From an uncultured beta proteobacterium (GTDB lineage: Bacteria > Pseudomonadota > Gammaproteobacteria > Burkholderiales > SG8-39), in NCBI GenBank assembly GCA_902826155.1, contig CADEDU010000051.1, positions 1 through 52,331 on the forward strand: a DNA stretch of 52,331 nucleotides, in the 5' to 3' direction. The first letter of the stretch is position 1; every line of letters starts with the position of its first letter. Made by a program: the position numbers and the translations under genes. The notes beneath the pieces were generated by a model that was not told the DNA's origin, searched no databases, and saw only the letters and a program-made list of their open reading frames with translations. This document shows, piece after piece, positions 43,865-51,856 of this stretch.

Positions 43865-44848
43865 ATGCCTCGAAGCGTAAGTCGCATCATCGCCGCGCTT
43901 GCCATGCTGGTGCCGGTGATCCTTGAATCGACAACGGCCTCTGCGCAGGGCTATCCCAACAAGCCGGTCCGCATCATCGTGCCGTTCGCCGCCGGCGGTA
44001 ACGTCGACATCACTGCGCGCACGATCGCGCCGGTGCTGACCGAACTGCTCGGTCAGCCGGTGATCGTCGAGAATCGTGCCGGCGCCGGTGGCATGGTCGG
44101 GGCGCGGGCTGCGATGGAATCCGCGCCCGACGGCTATACCCTGATGATGGGTTCGAACAGCTCGCTCAGCGTTGCGCCTAACCTGTATCCGAACTGGCCC
44201 TACGATCCGCTCAAGGGGATAGCGCCGATCAGCAATCTCGCCGCCGTGCCGTTCGTGCTGGTGGTGAAGCCGGCGCTGCCGGCGCAGTCGCTCGCGCAAT
44301 TCGTCGCATTGGCGAAGCAGCGCCCCGGTACCCTAACGATGGCTTCGGGTGGGACGGGTTCGTCCAATCACCTCGTCGGCGAGCTGTTCCAGATGCTCAC
44401 CGGCACCAAGATGGCGCACGTGCCGTACAAGGGTGCCGGTCCGGCGATGGCCGATCTGATCGGGGGCCAGGTCGATGTGCTGTTCGATCAGGCCAGCTCG
44501 TCGGTGGCCAACGTGCGCGCCGGCAAGATCCGCGCGCTGTCGGTGTCGTCGCGCGCGGCCTGGCCGACGTTGCCGGGTGTGCCGACGTTCGCCGACGGTG
44601 GCGTGCGCGAGTTCGAGATCACCAACGTCACCGGCCTGGTCGCGCCTGCTGGTGTGCCTGCCGAGATCATCGATCGATTGCACGGCGCGGCGGTGAAGGC
44701 GCTGGGTGCGCCGGCGGTCAAAGAGCGCTTCGCCAGTTTGGGCGTCGAGCCGGTAGGCGACACGCCGCAGCAGTTCGCCACGTTCATCCGCGACGATCTG
44801 GCGCGCTGGGCTCGTGTCGTCAAGGAGGCGGGCGTGAAGATCGACTGA
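43865..44848 (+). CDS. Tripartite tricarboxylate transporter (Bug/TctC) solute-binding protein
   Basis: A 327-aa periplasmic receptor with signal peptide (IIAALAMLVPVILESTTASAQ) cleaved around residue 28. Bug signatures: YPNKPVRIIVPFAAGGNVDITAR, VIVENRAGAGGMVGARA, VPYKGAGPAMADLIGGQVDVLFD and the closing DDLARWARVVKEAG. No TctA/TctB genes are nearby. GAAGGGAG precedes the ATG. Its divergent amidohydrolase neighbour and the convergent alpha-hydroxy-acid oxidase suggest uptake and use of a hydroxylated carboxylate or lactone. It is unrelated in operon to the other TctC gene at 30643. Confidence 0.93.
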   Translation: MPRSVSRIIAALAMLVPVILESTTASAQGYPNKPVRIIVPFAAGGNVDITARTIAPVLTELLGQPVIVENRAGAGGMVGARAAMESAPDGYTLMMGSNSSLSVAPNLYPNWPYDPLKGIAPISNLAAVPFVLVVKPALPAQSLAQFVALAKQRPGTLTMASGGTGSSNHLVGELFQMLTGTKMAHVPYKGAGPAMADLIGGQVDVLFDQASSSVANVRAGKIRALSVSSRAAWPTLPGVPTFADGGVREFEITNVTGLVAPAGVPAEIIDRLHGAAVKALGAPAVKERFASLGVEPVGDTPQQFATFIRDDLARWARVVKEAGVKID

Positions 44849-44911
44849 GCGCCGGTGGGTTCCCTCACCGACGCCGCTGCACGATGTGGTCGCAGCGCGC
44901 AGATCCGTCGC

Positions 44912-46138
44912 TCAGCCGATGGTTCGCAGTCGGCTTGGTGCTGGTGCGCTGGAGGTGTCGGATACGCCCTGATCGGTGGGCGGGATCGTCTGTGGCACCA
45001 GAACGTGCGGTCCGATGTCGGCGATCGCGGGCGTGCCGCATAGTTGCATCGTGCGCTTGAACTCGTCGACCAGGATGTCGAGCGCGCGCTGTGCACCCGC
45101 TTCGCCGGCGGCCGCGACACCGTAGAGCGTTGCGCGACCGATGGCTCCCACCTGACCGCCGAGCGCACGCACCTTGAACACGTCGGCGCCGCGGCGAATG
45201 CCGCCGTCGACCATGACCATCACCTTGCTGCCCACCGCAGCCGCAATCGCCGTCATCGCATCGAGCGAGGCGATCGCGCCATCGAGCTGGCGCCCGCCGT
45301 GATTCGACACCCAGATGCCATCCACGCCGAGTGCGACCAGGCGGCGCGCATCGTCGGCGCGGCTGACGCCTTTGACGATCAGCTTGCGCTTCCAGCGATC
45401 GCGCAGTCGCGCCAGATCGTCCCAGTCGAACCCCGGATCGGTGTCGCGCGCTACCGATGAGGCGAGCGATGCGTCGGTCTGCGTGGCGCCGCGATAACCC
45501 TGCAGATTGACGAAGCCGGGCAGGCCGCCGTTGGCCGCGATGCCCATCGCCCAAGCCGGTCGCGCAAACGCTTCAAGGTAGTGGCGCAGCTGCGGCTTGA
45601 AGCGCGTGGAGAAACCATTGCGGAAATCGCGCTCCCGCTTGCCGCCGACGGCCAGGTCGAGCGTCGGCACCAGCGCTTCGTATCCGGCGGCTTCCGCGCG
45701 GGCCATCAGCTTGTCGACGAAGCCCTGATCGGTGAGCACGTAGAGCTGGAACCACAGCCGCCCGGGCGCCTTCTCGGCGATCTCCTCGATCGAGGCGGTG
45801 GCGTTGGTCGAGAGCGTGAACGGAATGCCGGCCGCGGCGGCGGTGCGGGCCAGCGCCACATCGGCACCCGGACGACCCATGCCGATGCCGCCGGTAGGTG
45901 CGATCACGATCGGCAACTTCGTCGGTGCGCCAAGGAGCGTGCACGATGTGTCGAGCTCCGACACGTCGCGCAGCACCTGCGGCAGCAGCCGCACACGCTG
46001 ATAGGCGGCGCGGTTGTCCTGCATCGTGATCTCGTCTTCGGCGCCGCCGTCGAAGAAATCGAAGATCGGCCGCGGCAGGAAACCGCGCGCCCCACGACGC
46101 AGGTCTTCGATGTTGTAGTAGCGCGAGAGGTTGGGCAT
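44912..46138 (-). CDS. FMN-dependent alpha-hydroxy-acid oxidizing enzyme
   Basis: A 408-aa TIM-barrel flavoprotein of the lactate dehydrogenase/glycolate oxidase family. Active-site markers are PTGGIGMGRPGAD, FQLYVL (Tyr), LIVKGV (Lys), VSNHGGRQLD (catalytic His) and the FMN-phosphate loop DGGIRRGADVFKVRALG. It oxidises an L-2-hydroxy acid to the 2-keto acid. ATG 46138 gives the standard start MPNLSRYYNIEDLRR; the long upstream frame is dropped. It lies 65 bp downstream of a zinc alcohol dehydrogenase gene, so an oxidation cascade is plausible. A 13-bp tandem duplication lies in that gap. Confidence 0.92.
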   Translation of the reverse strand: MPNLSRYYNIEDLRRGARGFLPRPIFDFFDGGAEDEITMQDNRAAYQRVRLLPQVLRDVSELDTSCTLLGAPTKLPIVIAPTGGIGMGRPGADVALARTAAAAGIPFTLSTNATASIEEIAEKAPGRLWFQLYVLTDQGFVDKLMARAEAAGYEALVPTLDLAVGGKRERDFRNGFSTRFKPQLRHYLEAFARPAWAMGIAANGGLPGFVNLQGYRGATQTDASLASSVARDTDPGFDWDDLARLRDRWKRKLIVKGVSRADDARRLVALGVDGIWVSNHGGRQLDGAIASLDAMTAIAAAVGSKVMVMVDGGIRRGADVFKVRALGGQVGAIGRATLYGVAAAGEAGAQRALDILVDEFKRTMQLCGTPAIADIGPHVLVPQTIPPTDQGVSDTSSAPAPSRLRTIG

Positions 46139-46151
46139 GGTGGTTGGCTGT

Positions 46152-46177
46152 AGTGGCTGCAATGAGTGGCTGCAATG
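46152..46177. repeat. Perfect tandem duplication, 13-bp unit
   Basis: AGTGGCTGCAATG occurs twice back to back (46152-46164, 46165-46177) in the 65-bp gap between the alcohol dehydrogenase stop and the hydroxy-acid oxidase start. Confidence 0.95.
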
Positions 46178-46203
46178 AGCGACTGCGTTGCGCGCGGCGT
46201 GCG

Positions 46204-47256
46204 CTACGATGGGTGGATCACGCCCTTGCCGTCGGTCTGCTGATCGAACACGCGATACGCCTCTTCGGCCTGATCGAGCCGCCAGCGATGCGTGAACAGC
46301 TTGTCGACGTCGATCTTGCGATCGGCGATGAAGCGTGCGCATTCGGCCTGGCCCACGGTCGAGAACGTCCACGAAGCGATGATCGTGATCTGCCGCCGCA
46401 GCAGGTCGGGGCTCACGTTGAGCGTGACGTGCTCGCCCTCGCCGACGTAGCACGCCTTGCCCCAGGTGCGCAGACAGCGCACGGCCTGGGCGCGGGCGTC
46501 AGGCGACGACGAGGTATCGAGCGACAGGTGCGCGCCGCGGCCGTGGGTCAGGTCCTTGATCGCGCTGATCACGTCGCTGACCTTGCTTGGATTGATCAGG
46601 ACATCGGCGCCGAATTCCTTTGCGCGGTTCAGTCGCTGATCGCTGATATCGAGCGCGATCACACGCGCGCCCATCGCTGCGGCAAGCTGTGTCGCCGACA
46701 GGCCGACCGGCCCCTGGCCGAAGATCGCGATGGTGTGATCGCCCTGCAGGCCGAGCCGATGTAGCGCGCCCCATGCCGTGCCGGTGCCGCACGAGATCGC
46801 CGCGCCGGTGTCGAAGGAGAGTTCGTCGGGCAGCGGCACCAGCGTGCGCACCGGGCACTTCATGTAGCGCGCGTGCGCCCCATGGCCGGTCGTGCCGAAC
46901 ACCTCGGCGACGCCTTCGACGCACAACTGCATCCAACCGGTACTGCAGTGATCGCACACGCCGCAGCCGCGATAGTGATGATTCATCACGCGCATGCCGA
47001 CGCGCGCTTCGCGCTCGCTGACGCCGGACCCCAGCGCCGCCACCACACCGCAGGGCTCGTGTCCGGCAACCAGCGGACCGTCCGGCAGCTTGAATCCGAG
47101 TGAGGCGGGGCCGCCAGCCGAGCGAAACATCTTCAGATCGCTGCCACACATGCCCGAGGCGCGGATCTCCATCACCACCTCGCCGGGGCCGGGTGTCGGG
47201 TCGGGAAAATCGATGAGCTCGAGCTTGCGATTACCGCGAAATACGACGCCTTTCAT
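46204..47256 (-). CDS. Zinc-dependent medium-chain alcohol dehydrogenase
   Basis: A 350-aa MDR enzyme. Catalytic zinc ligands are in MCGSDLK (Cys) and AGHEPCG (His-Glu). The structural zinc site is CGVCDHCSTGWMQLC with four cysteines. NAD binding is at GQGPVGLSATQLAAAMGA, followed by ALDISDQRLNRAKEFGAD. It resembles threonine/sorbitol-type dehydrogenases; the substrate is unknown. It is transcribed away from the BKACE gene and precedes the hydroxy-acid oxidase gene on the same strand. Confidence 0.92.
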   Translation of the reverse strand: MKGVVFRGNRKLELIDFPDPTPGPGEVVMEIRASGMCGSDLKMFRSAGGPASLGFKLPDGPLVAGHEPCGVVAALGSGVSEREARVGMRVMNHHYRGCGVCDHCSTGWMQLCVEGVAEVFGTTGHGAHARYMKCPVRTLVPLPDELSFDTGAAISCGTGTAWGALHRLGLQGDHTIAIFGQGPVGLSATQLAAAMGARVIALDISDQRLNRAKEFGADVLINPSKVSDVISAIKDLTHGRGAHLSLDTSSSPDARAQAVRCLRTWGKACYVGEGEHVTLNVSPDLLRRQITIIASWTFSTVGQAECARFIADRKIDVDKLFTHRWRLDQAEEAYRVFDQQTDGKGVIHPS

Positions 47257-47361
47257 TGCGTGCTCCTCGTTGGGCTGTCCTCGCGGCGTATTTCACCACG
47301 GTTCCGGATGTCGATCGACGCGCGCTATGCTCGGCACATCGAACCGACAGGAGCGGCGGCA

Positions 47362-48246
47362 ATGCACAAGACCTGGCTCGAGGTATCGCTGAACGGTCCG
47401 TGGTCGCGCGATCGTCAGCCGCTCATGCCGATCGCCGTTGCAGACATTGTCGCGCAAGGCGTGGAGTGTGCGAAGGCAGGCGCCGCCATCGTGCATGTGC
47501 ACGCGTACGACGAACGCACCGGCCGGCAGCGCGACGATGCCGAGCTCTACGCGGCGATCATCGAAGGGATTCGCGCGCAGGTCGACGCCATCGTCTACTC
47601 GACGCTACCGTTTGCCGGCAGCGTGGACGCGGCGGCGGCGCTTACCCCGACGCAGCGCTTCGCGCATGTCGAAACGCTCGCGCAACGCGGACTGCTGGAG
47701 TGGTCGGTGGTCGATCCCGGATCGACGCAGATCTCGTCGTACGCCGATTTGCCGCATGGCAAGGAAGGGTTCATCTACGCCAATCCGGAGGCGCATGTCC
47801 GGCACGGGCTGGCGCTCGCGCAGCGCTATCGCCATCACCCTGGTTATGCGATCTACGAGCCGGCGTTCCTGCGGCTCGGCGCGGCGCTCGCACGAGGTTA
47901 CGAGGGCATGCCGCAACCGATCTACCGGTTCATGTTCTCGAGCGGATTCGCATTCGGTTTTCCGCCCGAGCGATTCGCGCTTGATGCGTATCTGGCGTTG
48001 CTGGCGAAGGAGGCGCCCGGTGCGCCTTGGATGATCGCGGGTCTGGACGTCGATGTCACTGCGCTGATCGGCGTGGCGGTGGAGCGAGGCGGCCACGTGC
48101 GCGTCGGGCTGGAGGACGCGCCGCTCGGTACCACGACGACGAATCGGCAGTGGGTCGAGCAGGCGGTGCGCGCCATGCGCGCAGCGGGAGGGGAGCCTGC
48201 CACCCCAGCGGAGGTTCGTGCGGCGCTGCGCTCGCCGCGTCAGTGA
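47362..48246 (+). CDS. BKACE family (DUF849) beta-keto acid cleavage enzyme
   Basis: A 294-aa TIM barrel. The zinc site H-x-H is in VHVHAYDERTG, preceded by the family start WLEVSLNGPWSR, and later come STLPFAGS, EGFIYANP and HVRVGLEDAP. BKACE enzymes combine a beta-keto acid with acetyl-CoA to give acetoacetate and a new CoA ester, as in carnitine or 3-keto-5-aminohexanoate breakdown; the substrate cannot be assigned. I chose ATG 47362 because ACAGGAG lies upstream and the family start follows. Its stop overlaps that of the convergent MORN/protease gene by seven bases. Confidence 0.88.
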   Translation: MHKTWLEVSLNGPWSRDRQPLMPIAVADIVAQGVECAKAGAAIVHVHAYDERTGRQRDDAELYAAIIEGIRAQVDAIVYSTLPFAGSVDAAAALTPTQRFAHVETLAQRGLLEWSVVDPGSTQISSYADLPHGKEGFIYANPEAHVRHGLALAQRYRHHPGYAIYEPAFLRLGAALARGYEGMPQPIYRFMFSSGFAFGFPPERFALDAYLALLAKEAPGAPWMIAGLDVDVTALIGVAVERGGHVRVGLEDAPLGTTTTNRQWVEQAVRAMRAAGGEPATPAEVRAALRSPRQ

Positions 48247-49979
48247 CTGAGCGCGCTTTGCGTCGGTTGACGGATGAGCTGTTCGCGCCAGCGTGCGAGC
48301 TGAGCCTCGATCGCGGGCGTGGTATGGATCTGTGGCATCGAGTGCCTGGTCTGCGCGGGCTTGCCATCGCGCGCAGCGCCCTTGGCATCCTTCGTCTCCC
48401 ACTCATGCACCAGCACTCGTGCCTTGTCGAACGCGTCGCGGAACGAGGTGTTCGCGTCGAGCCCCTGGGCGAAGAACGCGCGGCCGAAGTAGGTGAAGTC
48501 GTTGTCATCGGTGCAGCCGAATGAGGTGCGATCGTGGCGCGCGGCGGTGATGATCAGCGTGTGTTCGTCCTTGAGCGCGTCGATGAATCCGCCTGAGTAG
48601 CACGCCGAGACGACGATCACCTTCCAGCGGATCGCGGACTTACGGAGCATTCCGCCCAGTTCCGCGGCGGCAAGATCGCGCAGGTCCATGCCGTTCTGGC
48701 CCAGTGTCAGGTGGAAATCGTGCGAGCCATGGCTGGTCAGGAACAGGAACAGCACGTCCTTGTCGCGATCCATGCGATAGGCGATCGCTCGCAGCGATGT
48801 GTCGATGCTGGTGATGGTGGCCATCGGCACGCTCTCAACGGTGGTGCGGCTGTTCGCCAGCGCTATCGATCGACCGCGCGTACCGAAGTCGCGATCGAAT
48901 CGGTTCTGCACGTACTGCACTTCGCGCCGGAACACTTCCTGTGACCCATCACCACCGATCGCGAGAAGGTACAGATTGATGCGCTGCGGATCCGATGGTT
49001 GCAGGCGGGCAAGGGCCTGATCGAGGAGGGCGCGCTGACCGTACAGCGCCTGCTCCACGTCGCGCCGGGTCCGCTCCTCTCGTTCCGGATCAGCGAGCGT
49101 CCCGTGCTGCCAGCGACCGTGCTGTTCGGTCGCACCGTTCTCGCTCGGTTTGGCGTAGCGCAGCGTTCCTTCACCGTGGTACATGCCGCCGGCGAAGCTA
49201 CCCTCGTAGCGATCGCCATTGGCGTGCACCAGGACGCCCTTGCCCTCGGGATTCCACTGTTTGAAATCGCCCTCGTAGCGTGATCCGTCCTTGAACCGTT
49301 TGACGCCGTGACCGACGATCAGGCCGTTGGTGAACTCGCCCTCGAATACATTGCCGGCCGGATCGGTGAGTGCGCCGCGGCCCGTGGGCCGCCACTTCTG
49401 GAACATGCCCTCGTGTCGTACACCGATACGGTTCGTGTAGACACCGGTCCCGCTGAACTCGCCACGGACGAACTGCCCTTCGTAGGTTTCGCCCAGCGGG
49501 GTCTGGAAGCGACCTTGGCCATGGAACTTGCCGCGCTCGAATTCACCGGTGTACGTGCGGCCATCGGCGAAGGTGAGCGTGCCCTGGCCCCAATACGTGC
49601 CGGCCCTCACCGATCCGACATACACATCGCCGTGCGACGTGTCGACGCGACCCTGACCCGCAGCCATACCGCTGGCGAACTCGCCCTCGTAGCGCGTGCC
49701 TTCAGCCGATTGCTTGCGGCCACGCCCGGCAAACAGTCCGTGAACGAACTCGCCTTCGTAGCGCGCACCGTTGTCCCACTCGATACGGCCCGTGCCGTGC
49801 TGTTTGCCGTCGACTAGCGGCCCGTAGTAGCGGCCGCCATCGGCGGTGATCGCGCTTGGCGGCTCCGTGTTGGTTGCGCCGATACGTCCGGCCGAATCGC
49901 CGCGCACGGTGTGCGACAGCGAGCCGAGCGTTGCCGCCATCAATCCGATCGTGATCCAACTGCGCGTGCCGTTTGCCAT
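48240..49979 (-). CDS. Exported MORN-repeat protein fused to a C13 (legumain-like) cysteine peptidase
   Basis: A 579-aa two-part protein. A signal peptide (about 1-27) is followed by roughly ten MORN repeats (about 50-290; for example GRIEWDNGARYEGEFVHG, GRGALTDPAGNVFEGEFTNG), then a linker and a C13 peptidase domain (about 330-540). The catalytic dyad is visible: His417 in FLTSHGSHDF and Cys460 in VVSACYSGGF, as in legumain, GPI transamidase and caspase-clan enzymes. MORN repeats bind lipids or proteins, so the peptidase may be held at a membrane. Substrate unknown. GGGAGGGG gives a strong ribosome site. Confidence 0.9.
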   Translation of the reverse strand: MANGTRSWITIGLMAATLGSLSHTVRGDSAGRIGATNTEPPSAITADGGRYYGPLVDGKQHGTGRIEWDNGARYEGEFVHGLFAGRGRKQSAEGTRYEGEFASGMAAGQGRVDTSHGDVYVGSVRAGTYWGQGTLTFADGRTYTGEFERGKFHGQGRFQTPLGETYEGQFVRGEFSGTGVYTNRIGVRHEGMFQKWRPTGRGALTDPAGNVFEGEFTNGLIVGHGVKRFKDGSRYEGDFKQWNPEGKGVLVHANGDRYEGSFAGGMYHGEGTLRYAKPSENGATEQHGRWQHGTLADPEREERTRRDVEQALYGQRALLDQALARLQPSDPQRINLYLLAIGGDGSQEVFRREVQYVQNRFDRDFGTRGRSIALANSRTTVESVPMATITSIDTSLRAIAYRMDRDKDVLFLFLTSHGSHDFHLTLGQNGMDLRDLAAAELGGMLRKSAIRWKVIVVSACYSGGFIDALKDEHTLIITAARHDRTSFGCTDDNDFTYFGRAFFAQGLDANTSFRDAFDKARVLVHEWETKDAKGAARDGKPAQTRHSMPQIHTTPAIEAQLARWREQLIRQPTQSALSH

Positions 49980-50164
49980 TCGCCCCCTCCCAAGGTCTGC
50001 GCGTAGTTTCGCGCATCGTGGACCGGTGCCACGCGGGGCAAATTAACGCGGCGCGTCGGTTGCGGTGGCGATAAGTCGCGGCTGCATCGAGCTGTAACCG
50101 TGCGGCAACAGCGCGTGCGCAATCGATCGGAGCGCGTCGGTCGAACGGAGGCGACTCGCGCCGA

Positions 50165-50992
50165 TCAGCGGACCACGCTTGCCATGAACGCGAGCGCCGG
50201 TTTTACCCACGGACCATCGGCTTCGCCGCCGGCGTAGCTCGCACTGAAGTGATTGCGCCCAGCGAGTACGTCGCGCTTGACCGATCCGCCGGCTGCGCGA
50301 AACGCCGCTTCGAACGCTTCGGCCTGTTTCATCAGATGCGGGAAATCCTCTGAGCCGTGCGCAACGTAGAACGGCGGCAGCGGCGCTTGCATCTGGTGGA
50401 TCGGACTGGCCTCGCGTTCGTTGCCCGATGGTCCGAGAAAACGCGGGCGCATCGTCAGGCCACTGGTGGCGGTGAAGTCGAACACGCCCGATAGCGGCAG
50501 ACAGCCGCGCACGCAATCGACGGCCACTCCAGCCTTCGATTGCCAATCGCGGCTGACGGCGAGCAGCGCCGCGTAGTGGCCGCCCGCCGAGTGCCCGCCC
50601 AAGAACAGCTTGGCCGGATCACCACCGAAGCGTGTGGCGTTGGTGAGCGTCCAGCGCACTGCGCTCGCGCAATCATCGAGTCCGGTGGGAAACAGATGGC
50701 CCGGTGCCAGGCGGTACCCCGCAGTGATGAACGTAACGCCTGCGGCGGTGAACGATGGCGCCATGAACGACATCCATTCCTTGTAGCCGCTGGTCCAGCC
50801 GCCGCCGTGCCAGAACAACAGCACGCGGCCGTCGGGTTTGGCTGCTCGATAGGCGAGCACGCTTTGATATGGGTCGTCGCCGTAGCGTGCTTCTTCGCCT
50901 TGAACGCCGGCACCACGGCGCAGGCACTCCTCGCCGTAGGTGCGGCCAGCATCGGACAGAGGTTCCTGTGGGGGATAGTCAGCGATCTGCAT
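50165..50992 (-). CDS. Alpha/beta hydrolase (carboxylesterase / kynurenine-formamidase-like)
   Basis: A 275-aa esterase-type hydrolase. The oxyanion-hole motif is WHGGGW, the nucleophile Ser135 lies in GGHSAGGH, the acid is likely in AHGSEDFP and the base His in GRNHFSASY. It resembles HSL-like esterases and kynurenine formamidases; the substrate is not known. No signal peptide. ATG 50992 fits the family start but has no good ribosome site; the longer frame to 51094 looks non-homologous. It stands alone, 173 bp before the terminator of the next minus-strand gene. Confidence 0.87.
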   Translation of the reverse strand: MQIADYPPQEPLSDAGRTYGEECLRRGAGVQGEEARYGDDPYQSVLAYRAAKPDGRVLLFWHGGGWTSGYKEWMSFMAPSFTAAGVTFITAGYRLAPGHLFPTGLDDCASAVRWTLTNATRFGGDPAKLFLGGHSAGGHYAALLAVSRDWQSKAGVAVDCVRGCLPLSGVFDFTATSGLTMRPRFLGPSGNEREASPIHQMQAPLPPFYVAHGSEDFPHLMKQAEAFEAAFRAAGGSVKRDVLAGRNHFSASYAGGEADGPWVKPALAFMASVVR

Positions 50993-51120
50993 TGGCGTGG
51001 CCCGGTGAATGCAATGCGGTGTGATTGAGGGCCGAGAATAAGCGATCGAGGCGAGATAGTGATGGGTGCCGGATTGGGTCGCCGCGCAGTGCATCCGCCA
51101 TGTGCCGTTGGGGCCAGAAA

Positions 51121-51151
51121 GAAAAACGCCGCACCCGTGAGGATGCGGCGT
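51121..51151 (-). terminator. Rho-independent terminator of the small exported-protein gene
   Basis: Perfect 8-bp stem ACGCCGCA (51126-51133) and TGCGGCGT (51144-51151) with a 10-base loop. Read on the minus strand it is followed by TTTTTCTTTC. It lies 25 bp after the stop at 51177. Confidence 0.85.
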
Positions 51152-51176
51152 CTGGCGCGCGACGATCGTGCGCGCG

Positions 51177-51509
51177 TTACTTCTGCGCTTTTTGCGCGTC
51201 GTGCTTCTGCCGGGCGATGCGACCGCTTTGCACGTCCTGCGCGTGTTCGACGCGGCGTTTTTCCGCCTTGGTCACTTTGCCGTCGGCCGTCGCGCGGTCT
51301 TCCATCTTCTGCACGCGAGCCTGGCCTTTTTCCATGCGGGCTGCTTCACGCTGGTTGAGCTGGCCGCTCTCGACGCCTTTGTCGATGCGCTCGGCCTGGC
51401 GTTCCTGGCGCGCGTCGATGCGCGGCGTGCTTTGCGTGCCCTGGGCGAGTGCCGTCCCGGCAACGAGGCTGGACAGCGCGACGGTCAAGGCGATTTTTGC
51501 GATCTGCAT
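51177..51509 (-). CDS. Small exported helical protein of unknown function
   Basis: A 110-aa protein. The signal peptide MQIAKIALTVALSSLVAGTALA ends at about 22. The mature part is highly charged and helical, built on pairs of Q-R-I-D-x-G-V-x-S-G-x-L and ADGKVTKAE segments (RIDKGVESGQLNQREAARMEKG, ATADGKVTKAEKRRVEHAQ), a pattern common in small periplasmic proteins of proteobacteria. The DGKVTKAE loop resembles an EF-hand-like start, but the full loop is not there. ATG 51509 fits the signal peptide; AGGAG precedes it. It ends at a strong terminator and is likely a single-gene unit. Confidence 0.82.
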   Translation of the reverse strand: MQIAKIALTVALSSLVAGTALAQGTQSTPRIDARQERQAERIDKGVESGQLNQREAARMEKGQARVQKMEDRATADGKVTKAEKRRVEHAQDVQSGRIARQKHDAQKAQK

Positions 51510-51785
51510 GAGAACTCCTCGTGATTGGTTGCTTGATGGAACTGGCTGGCAACGATGAGCGAGTATGCGCGTCGTCACGCGTCGAACAACGGCTGCGCGG
51601 TCACCAGCGCCGACGTATTGCGGGTAACAGAATGTAATCGGTGTAAGTGCCGTGTACGCGCGACATCGTTCCGCGGCTAACGGGCGATTTCAGCGGACCA
51701 GAGGTGAGAAGCGGCGTTGTCGATCGACAGCATGGCGAAAGGCGGCGCACTCGAAGCGCACTTAGGGAGTCAGGTATTCTGTGAC

Positions 51786-51813
51786 GGTGATTTCGCGACC
51801 TCGCGAAACCACC
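51786..51813. promoter_or_regulatory. Interrupted palindrome upstream of the amidohydrolase, probable operator
   Basis: TTTCGCGA (51791-51798), spacer CC, TCGCGAAA (51801-51808), extended by GGTG (51786-51789) and CACC (51810-51813) with one mismatch between. Twelve of thirteen positions pair. It lies 43 bp before the ATG at 51857, where a repressor or activator dimer could bind. Confidence 0.7.
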
Positions 51814-51822
51814 GACACCACC

Positions 51823-51838
51823 ACTCCCTCACTCCCTC
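51823..51838. repeat. Tandem 8-bp duplication
   Basis: ACTCCCTC occurs twice back to back, followed by a partial third copy (ACTC), between the palindrome and the start of the terminal amidohydrolase gene. Confidence 0.85.
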
Positions 51839-51856
51839 ACTCAAGCGCCCGCCACC

